Positions 9,899 to 18,676 of a stretch of 64,000 bases of DNA are shown here, piece by piece. Each line of letters starts with the position of its first letter. The stretch's first letter is position 1. This DNA is from a bacterium (GTDB lineage: Bacteria > Planctomycetota > Planctomycetia > Planctomycetales > Planctomycetaceae). The stretch is from positions 62,001-126,000 of the forward strand of contig WGME01000014.1 of NCBI GenBank assembly GCA_016125225.1. The letters run 5' to 3'. The position numbers and the translations under genes are program-made. A model generated the notes under the pieces. The model made no database searches and had not been told where the DNA came from. It worked only from the letters and a program-made list of their open reading frames with translations.

Positions 9899-11023
9899 AT
9901 GGCACGGATCTTCTACAGCATGGCCGGTGAAGGCCGAGGTCACGCCGCCCGGGTTCGTACGTTGGTGGAGCATCTCCGCCATGATCATGAACTGGTGCTG
10001 TTCGCGTCGGACGAGGCCTATGATTTTCTGGCCCGTTGTTACGGTCCCGAGCAACAGGTGCCGAACGTCCGGCTGATGCGAATTCCCGGGCTGCGTTTTC
10101 ACTACACCAACCGCAAGCTCGATTTGTGGCGGACGATCTCCAGCGGCCTGGCTTATGCGTTTCATGGATTGCCACAACTCGTAGCCGCGTTTCGACGCCG
10201 CATACGTGATGAACAACCCGACTTGATTCTCTCCGACTTTGAGCCCGCCTTACCTCGGGCTGCCACAGCCGAACGCGTTCCCTATATCAGCATCGATCAT
10301 CAGCACGTGCTCATGGCTTATGATTTGCGGTCACTCCCCTGGTCTCTGAAATGGCACGCGTGGTCCATGAGTTGGGCAGTCTGGTTGTACTACACCCGGC
10401 AGACCGAAATTATCACGTCGTCGTTCTATCACACCCCGCTGAAACCCGGTTGGGAACGAGTGCGTCAGGTGGGACCGTTGATTCGGGCCGAGGTCGCCGC
10501 CGCGAATCCTCACAGAGGAAATTACCTGCTCTCCTACCTGAGAGCCAACACGCCGGATTCCATCCTAGACGTCTTGCAGAGTGTGGGACGCCCCATCAAA
10601 GTCTATGGCCTGGGAGAACGTCCGCCCTGCGTGAATCTGATATTCTGCCCGATTCACGAAACTCAGTTTGTGACAGACCTGGCCAACTGCGAAGCCGTGA
10701 TCTGTGCCGCGGGGAACCAGTTGCTGGGAGAGTCGTTGTATCTCGGTAAGCCCGTGCTGGCGTTGCCGGAAGCGCAACACCATGAGCAAAGGATCAACGC
10801 CCACTATCTGCAGGAAATGGGGGTGGGCATGTGGACCACACTGGAAACCCTCGACGCAGCCAAAATCGAGGAGTTCCTGGCTCGATTGCCAGAGTTCCAA
10901 CAACGTCTGTTCGACCTGCGCGGCCAGTTTGATGGTACTGCAGCGACGTTGCAGATCATCCAGGATGTTTTATCACGTACCACCAGGCACTCACAGGAAT
11001 CAGTTCCCGTGCGGGCTGCTTGA
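9899..11023 (+). CDS. MJ1255-like glycosyltransferase (GT-B type)
   Basis: This 374-residue protein has the layout of UDP-glycosyltransferase/MurG-type GT-B enzymes. The N-terminus MARIFYSMAGEGRGHAARVR matches the glycine-rich start of the MJ1255 (TIGR00661-like) family. LILSDFEPALPRAAT and YISIDHQH follow in the first lobe. The second lobe has CEAVICAAGNQLLGESLYLGKP and a QHHEQRINAHYL segment, the donor-binding region. The acceptor is unknown; a glycolipid or surface polysaccharide is plausible. The ATG at 9899 is preferred because AAGGA lies eight bases upstream. Upstream ATG 9890 and TTG 9839 would lengthen it without homology. Its 3' end overlaps the convergent methyltransferase by 24 bases. 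Confidence 0.82.
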   Translation: MARIFYSMAGEGRGHAARVRTLVEHLRHDHELVLFASDEAYDFLARCYGPEQQVPNVRLMRIPGLRFHYTNRKLDLWRTISSGLAYAFHGLPQLVAAFRRRIRDEQPDLILSDFEPALPRAATAERVPYISIDHQHVLMAYDLRSLPWSLKWHAWSMSWAVWLYYTRQTEIITSSFYHTPLKPGWERVRQVGPLIRAEVAAANPHRGNYLLSYLRANTPDSILDVLQSVGRPIKVYGLGERPPCVNLIFCPIHETQFVTDLANCEAVICAAGNQLLGESLYLGKPVLALPEAQHHEQRINAHYLQEMGVGMWTTLETLDAAKIEEFLARLPEFQQRLFDLRGQFDGTAATLQIIQDVLSRTTRHSQESVPVRAA

Positions 11024-12202
11024 AGCCTTCGTTGTGAGTGCTGCCACCGCGCGTTCCAGATGCCAGCCGGTGATGCCGGATTCCGCCTTCAGGCGTTCAT
11101 AATCGCGGCGACGTTCGCTCAACAGTTCGGCGGAATGATCGCGCCGTCGTACCGCCCGAATCAACAGGTTCTTCGGAGTGTGCTCCAGCTCAATGAACTC
11201 GACGATCTGCGTGCGATATCCCTGCATTTCCAGAAAACGGGCACGCAAGGCATCGGTCACATCGGCGGCAAAGCGTTCTCGCAACAAGCCGTAACCAACC
11301 ATTCCCGGAAGAACCGTTTCGGGAAGCAATCGCGACAGTTCATGCTGGCAGCATGGCACCGCGAAGATGACATCTGATTGCCAGGCCAAGGCGTGGGCCA
11401 GGGCTTCATCCGTGGCGGTATCACAGGCATGAAGTGAAATCGCCAAATGGACTGATCCGGCAGGCGAGTAATGTTGAATATCGCCAGTGATGAACTCCAA
11501 CCCCGTCAGTCGTAAGTCGCGCGCGATGGACTGGCATTGCTGGATCACCTCTCGCTTGAGGTCAATTCCCACAATGTGCACGTCCCGCGATTTGTTGACC
11601 GTGAGGTAGTGGTGCACCGCAAAGGTGAGGTAGCTTTTGCCACAGCCGAAATCGACCACGCGGATTTCACCCGTGGCTGGCAATTCCTCGTAGATATCGT
11701 CGACAAATTCCAGGTAGCGATTGATCTGCCGAAATTTGTGCGCCATCGTCGGGAAGACCTTCCCCTGAGCTGACATGACACCAATCGTTTCCAGAAAAGG
11801 ACACGCTTGCCCTTCGGGAAGGATTCGCTGACGAGTCCGATTGTGCTCGGTGCTGTCGGGACTTTTCGTGGGGGGCTTGGTTTTGAACTGCACCTGCCCC
11901 GAGGGTTTCACGCGAACGGTCACATCGGCTTCCGTGGCGAACCAGTGCAGATCGCCGTATTTGGTGGCGAAGGCCGCCGTGATCCGATCGATCAATTGAT
12001 CGGCCGTCACATTGTCATGAAAGGCTTGAGCACCGCGCTGGAATGACCATTGATAATGGAATTGATTTTGAATCGTAATCGGTCGCACGCTGATTTTTGT
12101 CACCTCTGAAGGCGCCAACGGGCGACTCAGGATGAGCTGAATCATGGACCGGGAATCCAGATGCTGTCGAAGTAGAGTTTGCCAGGAAGCCACGGAGCGC
12201 AT
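11000..12202 (-). CDS. Class I SAM-dependent methyltransferase
   Basis: This 400-residue cytoplasmic protein has its methyltransferase core in the second half. VVDFGCGKSYLTFAVHHYL is motif I, the S-adenosylmethionine loop. HIVGIDLKREVIQQC is the acidic end of strand 2, and LAISLHACDTATDEAL is the motif IV region. DVIFAVPCCQHEL follows. The first 150 residues look like a separate nucleic-acid- or substrate-binding part. The arrangement resembles the Methyltransf_32 group, some of which act on RNA, but the substrate is not known. The CCQHEL segment carries two adjacent cysteines in the position where related enzymes also have PCC. Confidence 0.82.
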   Translation of the reverse strand: MRSVASWQTLLRQHLDSRSMIQLILSRPLAPSEVTKISVRPITIQNQFHYQWSFQRGAQAFHDNVTADQLIDRITAAFATKYGDLHWFATEADVTVRVKPSGQVQFKTKPPTKSPDSTEHNRTRQRILPEGQACPFLETIGVMSAQGKVFPTMAHKFRQINRYLEFVDDIYEELPATGEIRVVDFGCGKSYLTFAVHHYLTVNKSRDVHIVGIDLKREVIQQCQSIARDLRLTGLEFITGDIQHYSPAGSVHLAISLHACDTATDEALAHALAWQSDVIFAVPCCQHELSRLLPETVLPGMVGYGLLRERFAADVTDALRARFLEMQGYRTQIVEFIELEHTPKNLLIRAVRRRDHSAELLSERRRDYERLKAESGITGWHLERAVAALTTKASSSPHGN

Positions 12203-12267
12203 GAAGCCATCTCACCTCAACCAGCGATCGCAAGAGCAGCGAGTCGCTCACCTGCGGTCGGCTGGGA

Positions 12268-13623
12268 TTAAAGCCCTGTCGGAATTCGCCCGCCACGCAT
12301 CACGAACTTGCCGCTGCTTGAAACTGGCAAGGCAAGGACCACGGCATCGCCTAAGTCTCGATCGAAGGTAACCCGCTCCCCAGCGGATCGTCCGGCGACA
12401 GGGACAAGACGCACAACGGTCGTGCGACCGTTGATGGCAGCCATGGCCATCTGATCGGCAATCACCGCCGAGATTGCACCTGCGGGCGTATCGCCGGGAA
12501 TCGGAATCAGATCTAACCCCTGCCCGCCCACCGCACTGAAAGAGGCCAGATGTTCGAGTGCCAACGAACCGGCTTCGGTTGCCGAGACCAAGCCTGCGTC
12601 CCTCAGCACCGGCAACAGAATTGAGGCCTCTGAAGCAGAACTTGTCGAGGCAAATTGACCGCCAGTGCGGATGGCAGAGGAAATTAATGCGAGTGCGGCG
12701 GTTGTGCCCGGCGATCCAAACGCAGGGACGCCCAGCAGTTTCAGCAATTCCGCAATCGTCTGACCCGGACGAATGGTCGGAGCAAGCGACACGTCAATCT
12801 TGCCCAAGTCGGCATGCAGGCGAGTGGCAATCTCTCGACCGACCAATTCAGCCACCCGGGTTGCCTGAAAGGACGCGGAACGAATTTCGCCCGCCAGACA
12901 CGCGAGATCGGCCTGAGGATCGACCTGTAATCGCTGTTCAATGGCATGACGTATTGGCCCCATTGCCGACACGCTGACAAAGACCACCAGGTCATTCCAG
13001 CCATCCCCGGCAAAAGCCCCGGCAATGGGGGGGCCATCATCGGGAACATTCCCCAGAACGGCGAGCCGAGCGGCACCAGCACCAAATCGATCGGCCGTGG
13101 CAATGGATGTGTCGCGAATCGTCTTGCCCAGCAAGTCGACGGCGTCCATATTGATGCCCGCACTCGATGTTGCCACTTCCACAGCAGCATGCACCCGTGC
13201 GGTTTGTGCCAGCACCGTGGGCAATGCGGCAATCAACTGTCGAGACCATTTCGACATGCCATGCTGTGCTCGTACAAAAAAACCACTGATTTGATCGAGG
13301 TGAGCGCTGGAGGCCGCACCATCGAGCGTCCGTGCAATGTTGATCAAATCATCGGGACTATGCCCCTCGGACAGGCGATCAATCGGAGAGATCGTCACCC
13401 GTCGCTGGAGAATGGGGACCCCCAGATCTGCAGCAACGGCACTGCACACCTGCGATAAAGCCCCCGCCTTTTCCAGAATTCGCTGGTACAGATTTTCGCA
13501 TAGCCCATGCAGATTGCGATTGGCCAAGTCGCCCGCATTGATGCCGAGCGTGACCGTGCGAACTTCCAATGGGGGGGCGGACCATGTCAAGGGGGCCGCC
13601 AATGCCGCGTGACGAGTCGTCAT
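12268..13623 (-). CDS. DUF711 / UPF0210 (PFL) family protein
   Basis: This 451-residue protein matches the UPF0210/DUF711 family: EVRTVTLGINAGDLANRN near the start, RRVTISPIDRLSEG, GDWND-like AGDGWNDLVVF, and Gly/Ala-rich C-terminal strands with the SAVIADQMAMAAINGRTT segment. The fold is related to glycyl-radical-enzyme-like barrels, but no reaction is established. It lies 71 bases downstream of an ACT-domain gene on the same strand. In Firmicutes the UPF0210 gene is likewise preceded by a small ACT gene (UPF0237), so the pairing is probably functional. Confidence 0.85.
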   Translation of the reverse strand: MTTRHAALAAPLTWSAPPLEVRTVTLGINAGDLANRNLHGLCENLYQRILEKAGALSQVCSAVAADLGVPILQRRVTISPIDRLSEGHSPDDLINIARTLDGAASSAHLDQISGFFVRAQHGMSKWSRQLIAALPTVLAQTARVHAAVEVATSSAGINMDAVDLLGKTIRDTSIATADRFGAGAARLAVLGNVPDDGPPIAGAFAGDGWNDLVVFVSVSAMGPIRHAIEQRLQVDPQADLACLAGEIRSASFQATRVAELVGREIATRLHADLGKIDVSLAPTIRPGQTIAELLKLLGVPAFGSPGTTAALALISSAIRTGGQFASTSSASEASILLPVLRDAGLVSATEAGSLALEHLASFSAVGGQGLDLIPIPGDTPAGAISAVIADQMAMAAINGRTTVVRLVPVAGRSAGERVTFDRDLGDAVVLALPVSSSGKFVMRGGRIPTGL

Positions 13624-13694
13624 ATCAACGAATTCCCCGGGACCTTGCGTGAAGTCATTACTGTTGCTGTCCGATTCTGTCGGTTTCCATCACA

Positions 13695-14267
13695 TCACAA
13701 CGGGGCTGGTTGCGAAATCGCTTGCAGAACGTCATTCCGGTAAAGTTCGAAGGCAATCCCTTGAGATCCCAGCGAATGGTTCAGTTCCTGGTGCAGTCGA
13801 ACCACATCGATTCCCCGCGGCACGGCTAATTGCAAGCATGATGCGAAGACTCCTGCGGCGTCATCCCGCTCGCCGTACAGATCGGTAATGTCGATCCCCT
13901 CTTGAGCCATGCGGAACGATACACGCCGCAGCACTCCAGGCGAATCCTTGCCAGACATTCGTAGCAGATAATTATCGATCAGGACTGGCACTTCAGGATC
14001 GTCGAGCAATAACTCATTCGCAGGATCTTTCAGGACCAGATCGCCGCCGAATGGGCGACAGACGGCGCGGATGTGATCGACAATCACTTCCGTGTCTCGT
14101 GTCTCAGGAAATTCGACGGCGGCGATGATCGTAAAGTATTGTCGCATGATCGCCAGACTGACATCGACGAATCCGCCGCCGAGTTCGTCCAAGGCCGTGG
14201 CCAACGCCGCCAGAATGCCCACACGGTTCGTGGCCATCACGGTCATCACATACTGTTTTTTTACCAT
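13695..14267 (-). CDS. Tandem ACT-domain protein, GcvR-like
   Basis: This 190-residue protein has two ACT folds. The first (about 5-80) starts YVMTVMATNRVGILAALATAL. The second (about 100-180) starts YLLRMSGKDSPGVLRRVSF. ACT domains bind amino acids or other small ligands. The two-ACT layout resembles GcvR, the glycine-cleavage repressor partner, but no gcv gene is nearby. Its partner is more likely the DUF711 protein immediately downstream. The divergent GNAT gene starts 258 bases away, leaving a shared promoter region. Confidence 0.82.
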   Translation of the reverse strand: MVKKQYVMTVMATNRVGILAALATALDELGGGFVDVSLAIMRQYFTIIAAVEFPETRDTEVIVDHIRAVCRPFGGDLVLKDPANELLLDDPEVPVLIDNYLLRMSGKDSPGVLRRVSFRMAQEGIDITDLYGERDDAAGVFASCLQLAVPRGIDVVRLHQELNHSLGSQGIAFELYRNDVLQAISQPAPL

Positions 14268-14524
14268 CTTCGCCCTCCGCCCCCGCAGTCAACACTTGAG
14301 TCGATCAACTCCGTTGCTGACTCTCTAGACACTCAGGTTTGCGGACCTGCCATCTGTCACTCGATTCAATCAGTATATGACAACAGGTCGTCTGAGTCTG
14401 TGGACAGACACATCGAAAATTGGGAGGCTTTAGTTTGAGAACATCCGCAGACGATACCGTGTCGCAGATGCGACGCGATCGCCCCACATCATCTTGTGAC
14501 AATTCGCTAAGGAAGTGAAAACCG

Positions 14525-14953
14525 ATGACCACACTTGTCGATTATGCTCTCGAACCCGAATTGTCCGTTCACGAGTTCATCAATGTGCTCGTCGCTTCCA
14601 CTCTGGCGGAACGACGCCCGATTGACGATGCCGAGCGAATGAGCGGCATGTTGCGCCAGGCGGACCTGATCGTGACCGCCCGTGCTTCCGGGAAACTGAT
14701 CGGAATCTCGCGGGCCTTATCTGACTTCAGTTTTTGCACCTATCTGTCGGATCTGGCAGTCGATCAGGCCTTCCAGCGTCAGGGGATAGGGCAGGAATTG
14801 ATTCGCCGCACCCATCAGGCCGCCGGATTGCACACCACGCTGATCCTGCTGGCAGCCCCTAAGGCCAGGGAGTACTACCCCTACATTGGCATGCAGTTTC
14901 ATGACTCCTGCTGGACGATTCCGGCCCAACCCAAGAAAGTCGCTGTGTGCTGA
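14525..14953 (+). CDS. GNAT-family N-acetyltransferase
   Basis: This 142-residue protein has the acetyl-CoA-binding core of GNAT enzymes. [20 protein letters not shown] (about residues 75-95) contains the Q/R-x-x-G-x-G/A loop as [20 protein letters not shown] follows and matches the C-terminal region where a Tyr often acts as general acid. The substrate is unknown. An AAGGAAG ribosome site lies nine bases before the ATG at 14525. It is a single gene facing away from the ACT/DUF711 pair. Confidence 0.86.
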   Translation: MTTLVDYALEPELSVHEFINVLVASTLAERRPIDDAERMSGMLRQADLIVTARASGKLIGISRALSDFSFCTYLSDLAVDQAFQRQGIGQELIRRTHQAAGLHTTLILLAAPKAREYYPYIGMQFHDSCWTIPAQPKKVAVC

Positions 14954-15037
14954 CGCGTTTCGACCACAAAGAATGAACACACGACCACGGTCACGAGAAA
15001 AATCGTCGATCGGATTTTGCCGCCGCGACGACTTCGT

Positions 15038-15043
15038 TATACT
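15038..15043 (+). promoter_or_regulatory. Possible -10 element of the tRNA-Gln gene
   Basis: TATACT lies about 50 bases upstream of the tRNA. TTTTGC 17 bases before it is a poor -35 match. It is the best sigma-70-like site in the gap and is only a candidate. Confidence 0.3.
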
Positions 15044-15093
15044 TCGTCTCAGATCTGTGTCCGTCGAGACTCTCGTTCTCGGCGATGCCATCC

Positions 15094-15164
15094 TGCCCGG
15101 TGGTGTAACGGTAGCACGAGTGACTCTGGATCACTTGGTTCAGGTTCAAATCCTGGCCGGGCAA
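15094..15164 (+). tRNA. tRNA-Gln, anticodon CUG
   Basis: The cloverleaf can be folded by eye. The acceptor stem is TGCCCGG (15094-15100) with CCGGGCA (15157-15163), and the discriminator is A. The D arm occupies 15103-15117. The anticodon stem AGTGA/TCACT encloses loop CTCTGGA, with anticodon CTG at 15126-15128. The T arm has loop TTCAAAT and stem TCAGG/CCTGG including one G-U pair. No CCA is encoded. It reads CAG codons and stands alone between the acetyltransferase and the sulfatase. Confidence 0.95.
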
Positions 15165-15354
15165 TTCTTAAATGATTGATGTGCCGTGTGTTGGCAACGG
15201 CTGTAACTTTTCGACCAAGTACGAATGTGTCGTCTGGTCACTTCGGGTGGCGCGGCCTGTGGTGCTTTGACCTCGAATTTCCAGGTTCAAGGGACGCGTT
15301 TAGGCTCCGGCTCGCCGCTGTGGGAACTAGGTCGCTAGTCTCTTTCCCTGCCAA

Positions 15355-16959
15355 TCATTGTGCCGTCTTGGCTTTGGTTTTGGCTTTCTTGCCAGCGGGC
15401 TGAGGCGGCTGCGGTTCGCCTTCAAACGGGCGGTTGCCGTAGGCTTCGCGTGGCACATCTCCTGTTTCCTGAACTTCTTTTCGCAATCGTTCGAGTTCGG
15501 TATGCAATGTCTTCACTGTCTCGGCATAGGCGGGATCGTTGTAGAAGTTTTTGACTTCGAGCGGATCGGCATCGCGGTCGAGCAGTTCCCAGTCGTCGAC
15601 ATCGGGCTTGTAGTAATGGACCAGCTTGTAGCGATCGGTAATGACGCCGTAATGCGGACGCACGCGGTGTGGCACGGGGAATTCGTAATAATGGTAGTAC
15701 AGGCTTTTCCGCCAGTCCGCGGGTGTCTGGCCTTGGAATAAGGGCACGAGACTGCGACCCTGCATCTCCGCGGGAATGTCCTGTCCGGCCAGATCCAGAA
15801 AGGTCTCGGCAAAATCGATCAGCGAGACAATGTCGTGATTCACACTGCCCGCCGGAGTCTGGCCGGGCCAGCGTACCAGTAGTGGTGTCCGCAGAGATTC
15901 TTCGAAGATCCAGCGCTTATCGAACCAGCCGTGCTCGCCGAGATAGAAACCCTGGTCCGACGAGCACATGACCACTGTGTTTTCGGCAAGGCCTTCCTGA
16001 TCGAGGAAATCGAGCAGTCGTCCAATGTTTTCATCAACGGCTTTCACGCAGGCGAGGTAGTCGTGCATGTAGCGGTTGTAGCGCCAGCGGACGAGGTCTT
16101 TGCCGGTGAGGTTGGCCTTGCGAAAGTCTTCATTGCGGGGCTCATAGTAGGCATTCCAGACCTTAAGTTGCTCCGGGGTCAGGTTCGGAGCGGGACGGAA
16201 TTTCGCATCGAGATCGGTAAAGGTTCGGTCCAATCCCATGTCATGATCGCTGATGGCCTTGCTGCGACCGGCGTAGTCATCGAACAGTGTTTCCGGCTCC
16301 GGATACTGACGGTCATGGTCCCAACCCAGATGCCGGAGCGCCGGTGACCATTCGCGGTGCGGGGCCTTGTGCTGGCTCATCAGCATGAAGGGCTTGGACT
16401 TGTCACGGTTCTTCAGCCATTCAATCGACAGGTCGGTGATGATGTCGGTGGTATAGCCCGAGTGCTTCACCTGCTTGCCGTTGTCGATCATCGGCGGATT
16501 GTAGTAAATCCCCTGTCCCGGCAGGATATGCCAGTAATCAAAGCCAGTGGGGTCGCTGATCAGATGCCATTTCCCGATGATGGCTGTGGAATACCCCGCT
16601 CCCTGCAGAAGTTTGGGAAACGTCGTCTGGCTGCTGTCAAAGCGGCTGTTGGTGTTGTTGTAAAAACCGTTCTTGTGCGAGTACTTGCCGGTCAGAATCG
16701 TGGCTCGACTGGGGCCGCAAATGGAGTTGGTGACCAGGCAACGCTCGAACCGCATCCCCTCTTTCGCAATACGATCCATCGCCGGGGTTTCGAGCAGCTT
16801 GCGGCGTTCACCGTAGGTGCTGATGGCCTGGCATGTCAGATCGTCGGCAAAAATGAACAGGATGTTTGGACGTGTTGCATCAGCGGCATTCACCGCAGGG
16901 GTCGCCAGGCATCCCAGACCACACAGCAGTCCCCACAGAACGACAATTTGCCGACGCAT
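15355..16959 (-). CDS. Type I sulfatase (CxPSR), exported
   Basis: This 534-residue sulfatase cleaves sulfate esters, probably of sulfated polysaccharide or other extracellular substrates. A signal peptide occupies residues 1-25. The metal pair Asp39-Asp40 sits in NILFIFADD. SICGPSRATILTGK carries Cys81 in the C-x-P-S-R motif, which is converted to formylglycine by a maturase encoded elsewhere. GKWHL and HKAPH supply further active-site residues. The ATG at 16959 is preferred over the longest frame (17370) because it begins the signal peptide and has GGAG about ten bases upstream. The Lys/Ala/Pro-rich tail (AGKKAKTKAKTAQ) is odd but common in planctomycete sulfatases. Confidence 0.94.
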   Translation of the reverse strand: MRRQIVVLWGLLCGLGCLATPAVNAADATRPNILFIFADDLTCQAISTYGERRKLLETPAMDRIAKEGMRFERCLVTNSICGPSRATILTGKYSHKNGFYNNTNSRFDSSQTTFPKLLQGAGYSTAIIGKWHLISDPTGFDYWHILPGQGIYYNPPMIDNGKQVKHSGYTTDIITDLSIEWLKNRDKSKPFMLMSQHKAPHREWSPALRHLGWDHDRQYPEPETLFDDYAGRSKAISDHDMGLDRTFTDLDAKFRPAPNLTPEQLKVWNAYYEPRNEDFRKANLTGKDLVRWRYNRYMHDYLACVKAVDENIGRLLDFLDQEGLAENTVVMCSSDQGFYLGEHGWFDKRWIFEESLRTPLLVRWPGQTPAGSVNHDIVSLIDFAETFLDLAGQDIPAEMQGRSLVPLFQGQTPADWRKSLYYHYYEFPVPHRVRPHYGVITDRYKLVHYYKPDVDDWELLDRDADPLEVKNFYNDPAYAETVKTLHTELERLRKEVQETGDVPREAYGNRPFEGEPQPPQPAGKKAKTKAKTAQ

Positions 16960-17164
16960 GATGCACTTCTCCGAGATGAGCCAATCGAACTTGGACTGCA
17001 GCAATTCTTTCGCCTGACGGCCGACGGTGGTTGAATGAAACAGCCACGGGATTGACCGGCCAGGGATTTCCCACACCATAACCGAATTGGGGTGTGAGGT
17101 CACATCATGGGCCATCCGAAGATCAGCACGCGAAGAAAAGAAATGCCGTGTCAGCCGGTGTCCC

Positions 17165-18610
17165 TCAATGTGTTGTTTCCGGAGCGGGAGTATCGGAAGT
17201 CGCTGCCGGTCCATCATCTCGCCTCCGATCCTTGCGAGATTCGCGAACGTGCCGCAATGTTGTCCAGGGGCTGTCCGCCAGCGAGGTGCCTTTCGGCTGG
17301 CCGATCCGTTGCGACAGATAGATGCCTGAGTGGCCACTGAAAAGGTAGGCGATACTGCAGGCGAGGGCAAAATAAACGGTGAATTCCCCGCCGAAGAGCT
17401 CGATGCCCATCATTGTGCAGGCCAAAGGGGTGTTAGTCGCTCCGGCGAATACGGCGAGAAATCCTAACGCTGCGAAGAGATCGACTGGGCAACCTAGCCA
17501 CATCGCGAGTGTGTTACCCAAGGCGGCCCCAATGAAGAACAATGGCGTGACCTCACCGCCTTTGAAGCCGCTGCTGAGCGTAACGGCGGTGAACACGACT
17601 TTCGCCAACCAACTCCAGGTGTGAGCACCGCCGACATGGAAACAGCTGACGATGGTGACCGCGTGGGGATCGCTCGATGAGACACCCAGTCCCAGGTAAT
17701 CGCGAGTATCGAGTAACCAGACCATGCCAATGACAATCAGTCCGCCAATCGCGGGACGCAACACGGCCGAGGGAATCAACCGGCGAAGTAGAGCCTGCAT
17801 TCCGTGCACCATCTCGGCAAAGAGCAGGCTCACCCCACCAAAAGCCACCCCCGCCAGGACCACTTTGAGCATCAACGAGGGAACGAGCGGGGCTAACGGT
17901 CCGGCATGGTCGGCCCCGGCCATTGATGCGACATGGTAATGCGTATGCCCGATCCCCCAGGCGAGACAAGCCTGATCGGCCGTGATTCCCGCGATCAGGC
18001 AGGGAACCAAGGCAGCGGAATTCATCCGACCGATGATCAACACTTCCATCGCAAAAATGGTCCCGGCGATGGGTGTCCCGAAGACTCCGCCGAAGCCAGC
18101 GGATACACCGGCCATCAACAGAATCTGTCGATCACTACGGCTCAGCGAGGGAATGCAACGAGCCAGGCCACTGGCCAAACTGCCGCCCATCTGAACTGCC
18201 GTGCCTTCACGTCCGGCGGAACCGCCAAATAAGTGAGTGATGACTGTGCTGATCAAAATCAAGGGGGCCATGCGGAGCGGAACTCCGCCTGCGGGTTCGT
18301 GGATCTCGTCCATCACCAGATTGTTGCCCGCCTCAACCGACTTGCCGATGGCTGCGTAGAGGCCGCCGATGACCATCCCTGCCAGCGGCAAGGCATAGAG
18401 CAGTCCGGGATGTGCCATCCGTGTGGAGGTCGCGATGTCCAACGACCAAAGAAATAAGGCACAGGCAGAACCGACCATGCCACCCAACGGAATCGCGAGC
18501 AGGCACCACTTCAGCAGATACTTGACTAGAGAAACGTGTTGATCGAATGGTTTGATTCCCACCAGACCGACCGGTTCGGTCTCCGCTTCCGGCTGCTGAT
18601 CGGTGCTCAA
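17165..18610 (-). CDS. ClC-family anion transporter, CLC-F-like
   Basis: This 481-residue membrane protein has about ten hydrophobic segments. The ClC gating region reads GGSAGREGTAVQMG, with Glu135 as gating glutamate. It is followed by GFGGVFGTPIAGTIFAMEV. Two features differ from chloride-type ClCs. The GSGIP loop is replaced by GNNLVMDEIH (about 95-104), and the proline of GREGP is Thr. The late helix reads AGATNTPLACTMMGIELFG. These are features I associate with the fluoride/proton antiporter clade (CLC-F), so fluoride export is a reasonable inference. No fluoride riboswitch was seen in the 66 bases upstream. It follows two DUF1501 genes, with no obvious functional link. Confidence 0.85.
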   Translation of the reverse strand: MSTDQQPEAETEPVGLVGIKPFDQHVSLVKYLLKWCLLAIPLGGMVGSACALFLWSLDIATSTRMAHPGLLYALPLAGMVIGGLYAAIGKSVEAGNNLVMDEIHEPAGGVPLRMAPLILISTVITHLFGGSAGREGTAVQMGGSLASGLARCIPSLSRSDRQILLMAGVSAGFGGVFGTPIAGTIFAMEVLIIGRMNSAALVPCLIAGITADQACLAWGIGHTHYHVASMAGADHAGPLAPLVPSLMLKVVLAGVAFGGVSLLFAEMVHGMQALLRRLIPSAVLRPAIGGLIVIGMVWLLDTRDYLGLGVSSSDPHAVTIVSCFHVGGAHTWSWLAKVVFTAVTLSSGFKGGEVTPLFFIGAALGNTLAMWLGCPVDLFAALGFLAVFAGATNTPLACTMMGIELFGGEFTVYFALACSIAYLFSGHSGIYLSQRIGQPKGTSLADSPWTTLRHVRESRKDRRRDDGPAATSDTPAPETTH

Positions 18611-18676
18611 CCCCTGTTCTCCCCCGCTGATGACGATTGCTGGTGCTTGCTGTTTGGCACGGCGAATACCGTACGG

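Noticed and set aside
16960-17370. N-terminal extension of the sulfatase open frame back to 17370
   Set aside because: It would bury the signal peptide, overlap the ClC gene, and has no homology-like content. The ATG at 16959 has a good ribosome site and starts the signal.
18611-18676. Possible fluoride riboswitch before the CLC-F-like gene
   Set aside because: The gap is only 66 bases, and the conserved crcB-motif core sequences are not present on the gene's strand. A CTGATGAC word occurs only on the opposite strand.
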